Part shown: in pieces, positions 61,158 to 64,000 of the stretch
Position numbering within the stretch: position 1 is the stretch's first letter
Layout: every line of letters starts with the position of its first letter
Origin: Nitrospiraceae bacterium
GTDB lineage: Bacteria; Nitrospirota; Nitrospiria; Nitrospirales; UBA8639
Reading direction: 5' to 3'
Assembly: GCA_020632595.1 (NCBI GenBank)
Contig: JACKFF010000019.1
Location: 1-64,000 of the forward strand
Length of the DNA stretch: 64,000 nucleotides
The notes under the pieces: generated by a model
Seen by the model: the letters and a program-made list of their open reading frames with translations, nothing else
Database searches by the model: none
What the model was told of the DNA's origin: nothing
Position numbers and translations under genes: made by a program

Positions 61158-61417
61158 CTCTTGTCTCTCCTTTAGAAACCGTAGGCCACAGAATTCTCTG
61201 AAAAATTGACGCAGTGAGAATTACAGACTTCTTTATTCGCAAAAGATATCAGCCGACAAAAATGTTCACGCCCAGTGGAGCGCAAATATCCAGCACCATA
61301 AAACCGATATGGAAGGGTGGGCAATACGTCATTCCACCTGACAAGTTGAATCGGGAGCATGGAAGTCGTGAGAGATGGCATGGTTGGGGATTGAAAGGAT
61401 TTTTTATAGGGTTTTGC

Positions 61418-61498
61418 CTATGGTCGCCATAACCAATACAAAGAAACCACTCCCAACAAACTTACGCAACTGATGATGATGAGTAAAATACCTTCCAT
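61418..61498 (-). CDS. Single-helix membrane micro-protein (26 aa)
   Basis: Starting at the ATG at 61498, with GAGAGG 7 bases upstream, the frame gives 26 residues. A hydrophobic run from about residue 4 to 24 (ILLIIISCVSLLGVVSLYWL) can cross the membrane once, and the end is WRP. It resembles KdpF-like micro-proteins in size, but no partner gene is near. Confidence 0.5.
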   Translation of the reverse strand: MEGILLIIISCVSLLGVVSLYWLWRP

Positions 61499-62028
61499 GG
61501 TGTTGCCTCTCTATTTGGTCAGTCGGCTGTCACCCGTTCCTGATTCCAATTAAAAGCAACCTTGATGCCGTTGGTCGTAGAGTTGATTCTGCCCAACCGG
61601 GAATGCAACCTAAATAATTAATTTTAATGAGAAAAGCAAAGAGAGAATACACCATAGGTCCCGGAAATCTTCGGCCGGTGTTATGTGGGGAAGTAACGAA
61701 AGGGGTACATGCCGTAAACATTGGTGGCAGATATGAATATACCGGCCGTTTCTAGTCCGATTAATGAAATGGGAAAAAGGGAGAGTATTTCCTATCCGGC
61801 ACCTAAATAAGTGACGAATCTGCTGTCTTAGAAACCCATGACGAAAGCCTGTTTAAAAAGAATCTGCCTACTTCTACCAGTGAGTGGAGGAAAGCCTGCC
61901 GTTTATCCGCAAGCCACCCCTCGAATTTCTCGATGGGATTGTAATAGCGGGATAATTAGGAAATCGAGGCTGTTTTTTATCGCGGTGAATCAAACTCGTT
62001 TCGAAAAAAAACATCCCACCAGTAACAA
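61499..62028. other. Gene-free stretch of about 530 bp
   Basis: Only short ORFs without supporting signals. No structured RNA or repeat recognised. Confidence 0.4.
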
Positions 62029-62196
62029 TTAGGCCAGATCGCACAACAATTCCTTGCCCGACTCGCCCCGCCGGACAACACGAACTGGGAGCGTTGCTCC
62101 CAACTCTCCCACTGTTCCCCCGGCAAACTCATTTTCCAATATTCCGTGTTGACAGATTACATGCCGGCATAGGAGTCCCAATACATCTCGCTCCAT
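62029..62196 (-). CDS. Small protein of unknown function (55 aa)
   Basis: The ATG at 62196 follows AGGAGGAAAG by about 4 bases, a very strong ribosome binding site. The frame encodes 55 residues with LLCRHVICQHG and GTVGELGATLPVRVVRRGES, a reasonable soluble composition with Cys-His clusters. It overlaps the end of the frame at 62129-62521 by 68 bases. It may be a separate gene or the continuation of that frame after a frameshift. Confidence 0.45.
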   Translation of the reverse strand: MERDVLGLLCRHVICQHGILENEFAGGTVGELGATLPVRVVRRGESGKELLCDLA

Positions 62197-62521
62197 CTTT
62201 CCTCCTCGATTCCTTCTCCCGTGACGGCACCATTGGCATAATCCAAAATAAAGGATTGGTTTCCTCCGCTGTCTCCCAAATTTGGGCGTTGAGAAGTCCG
62301 CTGAGGCGGTACCCGGCGAAGTGGAAGGGTTCATATTCGTTGAATGTTCCATAAAGACATTGTTGCTTTGCATGTCGCAGAAGTTCCACAAGGGATTCCA
62401 GCCGCTTACCCATTGCCATCAGGAAGGCTAAGTAATGGCTATTACGTTTTTTTCTGAACGGATGCGCCAGGGATGCCGTTTGGGGGGCGTCGGTGTTGGT
62501 GCTTGACATGCCATCAATCAA
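62129..62521 (-). CDS. Possible gene of unknown function (130 aa)
   Basis: The frame has a natural-looking part, HPFRKKRNSHYLAFLMAMGKRLESLVELLRHAKQQC, and FNEYEPFHFAGYRLSGLLNAQIWETAEETNPLFWIM. The last 30 residues, overlapping the small gene at 62029, look less natural. No good Shine-Dalgarno is visible at the start (62521 or 62509). A frameshift joining it to the downstream frame is possible. Confidence 0.35.
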   Translation of the reverse strand: MIDGMSSTNTDAPQTASLAHPFRKKRNSHYLAFLMAMGKRLESLVELLRHAKQQCLYGTFNEYEPFHFAGYRLSGLLNAQIWETAEETNPLFWIMPMVPSREKESRRKDGARCIGTPMPACNLSTRNIGK

Positions 62522-62691
62522 AAATATCTTGATGAAGCTCTATTTCTTATGCGTCTCCGGTCTCGTGCTCTCTCAAAGGCAATTCGGGAGTAAGGAGAGT
62601 CTTGCCTGCCTCGTAAAAGACAGAGGGTTCACCGGGCCTGACTCTTTGTTCCTCTGCCTGCCAATTGAACCTCGAAGAATGGCTGGATTTA

Positions 62692-63228
62692 TTATTTAAC
62701 AAAGACGCTCACACTCCCATTGATGACTTTCCCTCCGGAGACTGAGCTTCCGACGACTGCAAGAGGCTGGGTGCCGTCATTTAATTTTATTTGTGGAGCT
62801 TTAATTCTTATTTTGCCTGCGCCTTCAGCCGTGACATCTTTCTGGCTTTGTAAGGACATGTCTTTTCCGCTTGTGAGGGTCAAATCATCTCCAGCGGTCA
62901 GATTGATTTTTTTTGAAGAAATCATGGCCAGATTGTTTTGGGCGTTGATGGTCAGATTCGCCGCCTGTATGGTCGCCCCGTTTTGTGTAACCTGGACAAC
63001 CGATCGGAGAGCGTTCACCTGGGCTTGGAGGCCGGCAACCTGTTGTTGAAGAGCCATGATTTGTTTGTAGAGATAATCCGGTGTCAATTGAAGTTGCGGA
63101 ATGGTCCCTCCCCGTTGTGGGGCCATGGAGGGTGGTTGGACCTTTCCCATGTTCGGCTCAGCGGCAATAGCGAATGAAATATGAGAAATGAACAGAATAC
63201 TTGCAAGGGACATAAACATTTTTCGCAT
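62692..63228 (-). CDS. Exported VgrG/gp5-like beta-helix protein
   Basis: A 178-residue exported protein (signal peptide about residues 1-22). Residues 45-75 form a short coiled coil (YKQIMALQQQVAGLQAQVNALRSVV). The C-terminal half has octad-like repeats NLTINAQNNLAMISSKKINL, GDDLTLTSGKDMSLQSQKDV and AEGAGKIRIKAPQIKL, the pattern of the triple-stranded beta-helix of phage gp5 and VgrG spikes. Such trimers form needle-like rods. It is not fused to a spike OB-fold or effector. AAAGGAGG precedes the start. The small secreted peptide gene at 63247 lies just upstream. Confidence 0.8.
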   Translation of the reverse strand: MRKMFMSLASILFISHISFAIAAEPNMGKVQPPSMAPQRGGTIPQLQLTPDYLYKQIMALQQQVAGLQAQVNALRSVVQVTQNGATIQAANLTINAQNNLAMISSKKINLTAGDDLTLTSGKDMSLQSQKDVTAEGAGKIRIKAPQIKLNDGTQPLAVVGSSVSGGKVINGSVSVFVK

Positions 63229-63246
63229 GAAAGACCTCCTTTGGTT

Positions 63247-63384
63247 TCAACAGACTGCCCTTTGAAGAAAGGCGGTGTGTTGTTTGAGGATGAAAATCTG
63301 TTTGGTGAGCTGGGGATTTGCTGCGTGTGCAAGGGATGAGGTCGGAAATAGCAACATGAATGTCGAAAGGATCAGAATAATCAT
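63247..63384 (-). CDS. Small secreted peptide (45 aa)
   Basis: The ATG at 63384 follows AAGGAA by 5 bases. The first 20 residues form a signal peptide (ILILSTFMLLFPTSSLAHA in part), cut near AHA-AN. The mature 24 residues are NPQLTKQIFILKQHTAFLQ followed by RAVC. The gene ends 19 bases before the beta-helix gene, so the two are probably cotranscribed. The product was not recognised. Confidence 0.6.
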   Translation of the reverse strand: MIILILSTFMLLFPTSSLAHAANPQLTKQIFILKQHTAFLQRAVC

Positions 63385-63703
63385 GGAGTTTCCTTAGCTG
63401 ATCGTCTTGTATCTCAAGTCTGACGATGTGGACGTTCTTGTGGGGTTTGTCGTACCAATGAGGCTCATGGTTCACACCTGCTGGTTGGTTGACTCTGATG
63501 AACGGGAAAAATCTGTTGCAAGTGTACCGATGCCAGGCAAAAAAAGTAAGAAAATGGCTGATTTTGTTGACCGTTATGGGGAATTTTCCCGACAACCAGT
63601 TAGGGCTACGTACCTTTGGTTACAGGTAAATGACTGGAAGTAAACCGGGGAGGGAGTCCGCTTTGGAAGGAAAAATCCCTCAATCCCGCACTATGAGTTT
63701 TTT
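63385..63703. other. Intergenic region of about 320 bp
   Basis: It carries the promoter of the small peptide gene on the minus strand and the end of the DUF928-like gene beyond. No repeat or RNA recognised. Confidence 0.35.
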
Positions 63704-64000
63704 CTAGGGAAGAGGAAGGTGGGCACGATCCTGTCTGGCCGGCGGGAGAAGACCAACTTGTTCAAAAAGATTGGCTCGCTGGGTGAGAGCTCGAACATCG
63801 TTGGGATCGGTGTGAAGGCGTTCTGATAAGGCCCAGATGGCGTCATACCAAAGCCCTGCTTCAAGTAATGGTTCCGTGGGAGTCGCATTAATGGATGGGA
63901 GATTGGCAAGATTTGCTACATTGGCCGAAGGCGAGACTCGCATAATCCATCCGTTGGTTGTATGGCTTTCTCCTGGGTTCAGGCCCTGAAGAACGATTTT
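63704..64000 (-). CDS. C-terminal end of a DUF928-like protein (partial at window edge)
   Basis: The frame is open from the window edge and gives 99 residues. The end EAGLWYDAIWALSERLHTDPNDVRALTQRANLFEQVGLLP resembles the C-terminal helices of DUF928 proteins, where an AGxWYDA helix is followed by a TPR-like helix. Its upstream part, IVLQGLNPGESHTTNGW, is beta-like. A start Met at 63943 is possible but the open frame continues upstream, so the gene is probably longer. The family call is tentative. Confidence 0.6.
   Translation of the reverse strand, partial: KIVLQGLNPGESHTTNGWIMRVSPSANVANLANLPSINATPTEPLLEAGLWYDAIWALSERLHTDPNDVRALTQRANLFEQVGLLPPARQDRAHLPLP

Noticed and set aside
1..64000. tRNA, rRNA or CRISPR features
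   Set aside because: No cloverleaf-like sequence, rRNA segment or regularly spaced repeats were seen on reading; no search tool was available.

Overview
The window looks like chromosome of a Gram-negative, respiring bacterium with about 50 percent GC. The overall gene style resembles Nitrospirota (Nitrospira-like): LL-diaminopimelate aminotransferase, an F0-only ATP synthase cluster, a PmtA-type methyltransferase, and many exported proteins without close named relatives. No nitrification or other lineage-diagnostic gene lies in the window, so the taxonomic guess is an inference. No tRNA, rRNA, CRISPR array, prophage or intact transposase was recognised.

Bases 1-47750 are mostly housekeeping. 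They hold a TIR-like membrane protein; a thioredoxin; an inositol monophosphatase; a coiled-coil/HARE-HTH protein with a Lys/Ala-rich micro-protein; rlmN-larE; the F0 genes atpI-B-E-F; a chorismate-utilising enzyme with its aminotransferase; nadB; a 31-residue bS22/mS38-like ribosomal protein; an MsbA-like exporter; PmtA; dapL-folK-panC; a LemA/TPM trio; MazG-like, glycerate kinase, hybrid histidine kinase and UDGb genes; transaldolase and 6-phosphogluconolactonase; an NfeD/SPFH pair; an amidohydrolase; a flavin monooxygenase next to a truncated DUF5996 gene; fumC; an alcohol dehydrogenase; a TusA/DsrE2 pair; ftcD; a CBS protein; and a bacterial voltage-gated channel.

A 190-220 bp non-autonomous element occurs three times (7328, 41756, 43771). 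It has 12-bp terminal inverted repeats and 5-bp target duplications. One copy has split a DsrE-family gene. A different 163-bp near-perfect palindrome lies at 47838-48000, before the accessory region.

Bases 48000-64000 are accessory and almost entirely encode exported proteins. On the minus strand an apparent operon encodes an exported WD40-caspase fusion of 1181 residues, a YVTN beta-propeller lipoprotein and a FecR-domain protein. On the plus strand follow a TIG-like protein, an HExxH protein, a Tat-exported protein, and a translationally coupled pair made of a secreted protein and a matrixin-like zincin with a CARDB-like tail. The last part carries small ORFs, a secreted 45-residue peptide with a VgrG/gp5-like beta-helix protein, and the end of a DUF928-like gene. 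The best candidate for an undescribed system is this exported caspase/propeller/FecR operon and its neighbouring secreted peptidases.

Several genes shorter than usual ORF cut-offs were found by reading the sequence: 4124-4210, 15036-15131, 58455-58529, 61418-61498, 62029-62196 and 63247-63384.
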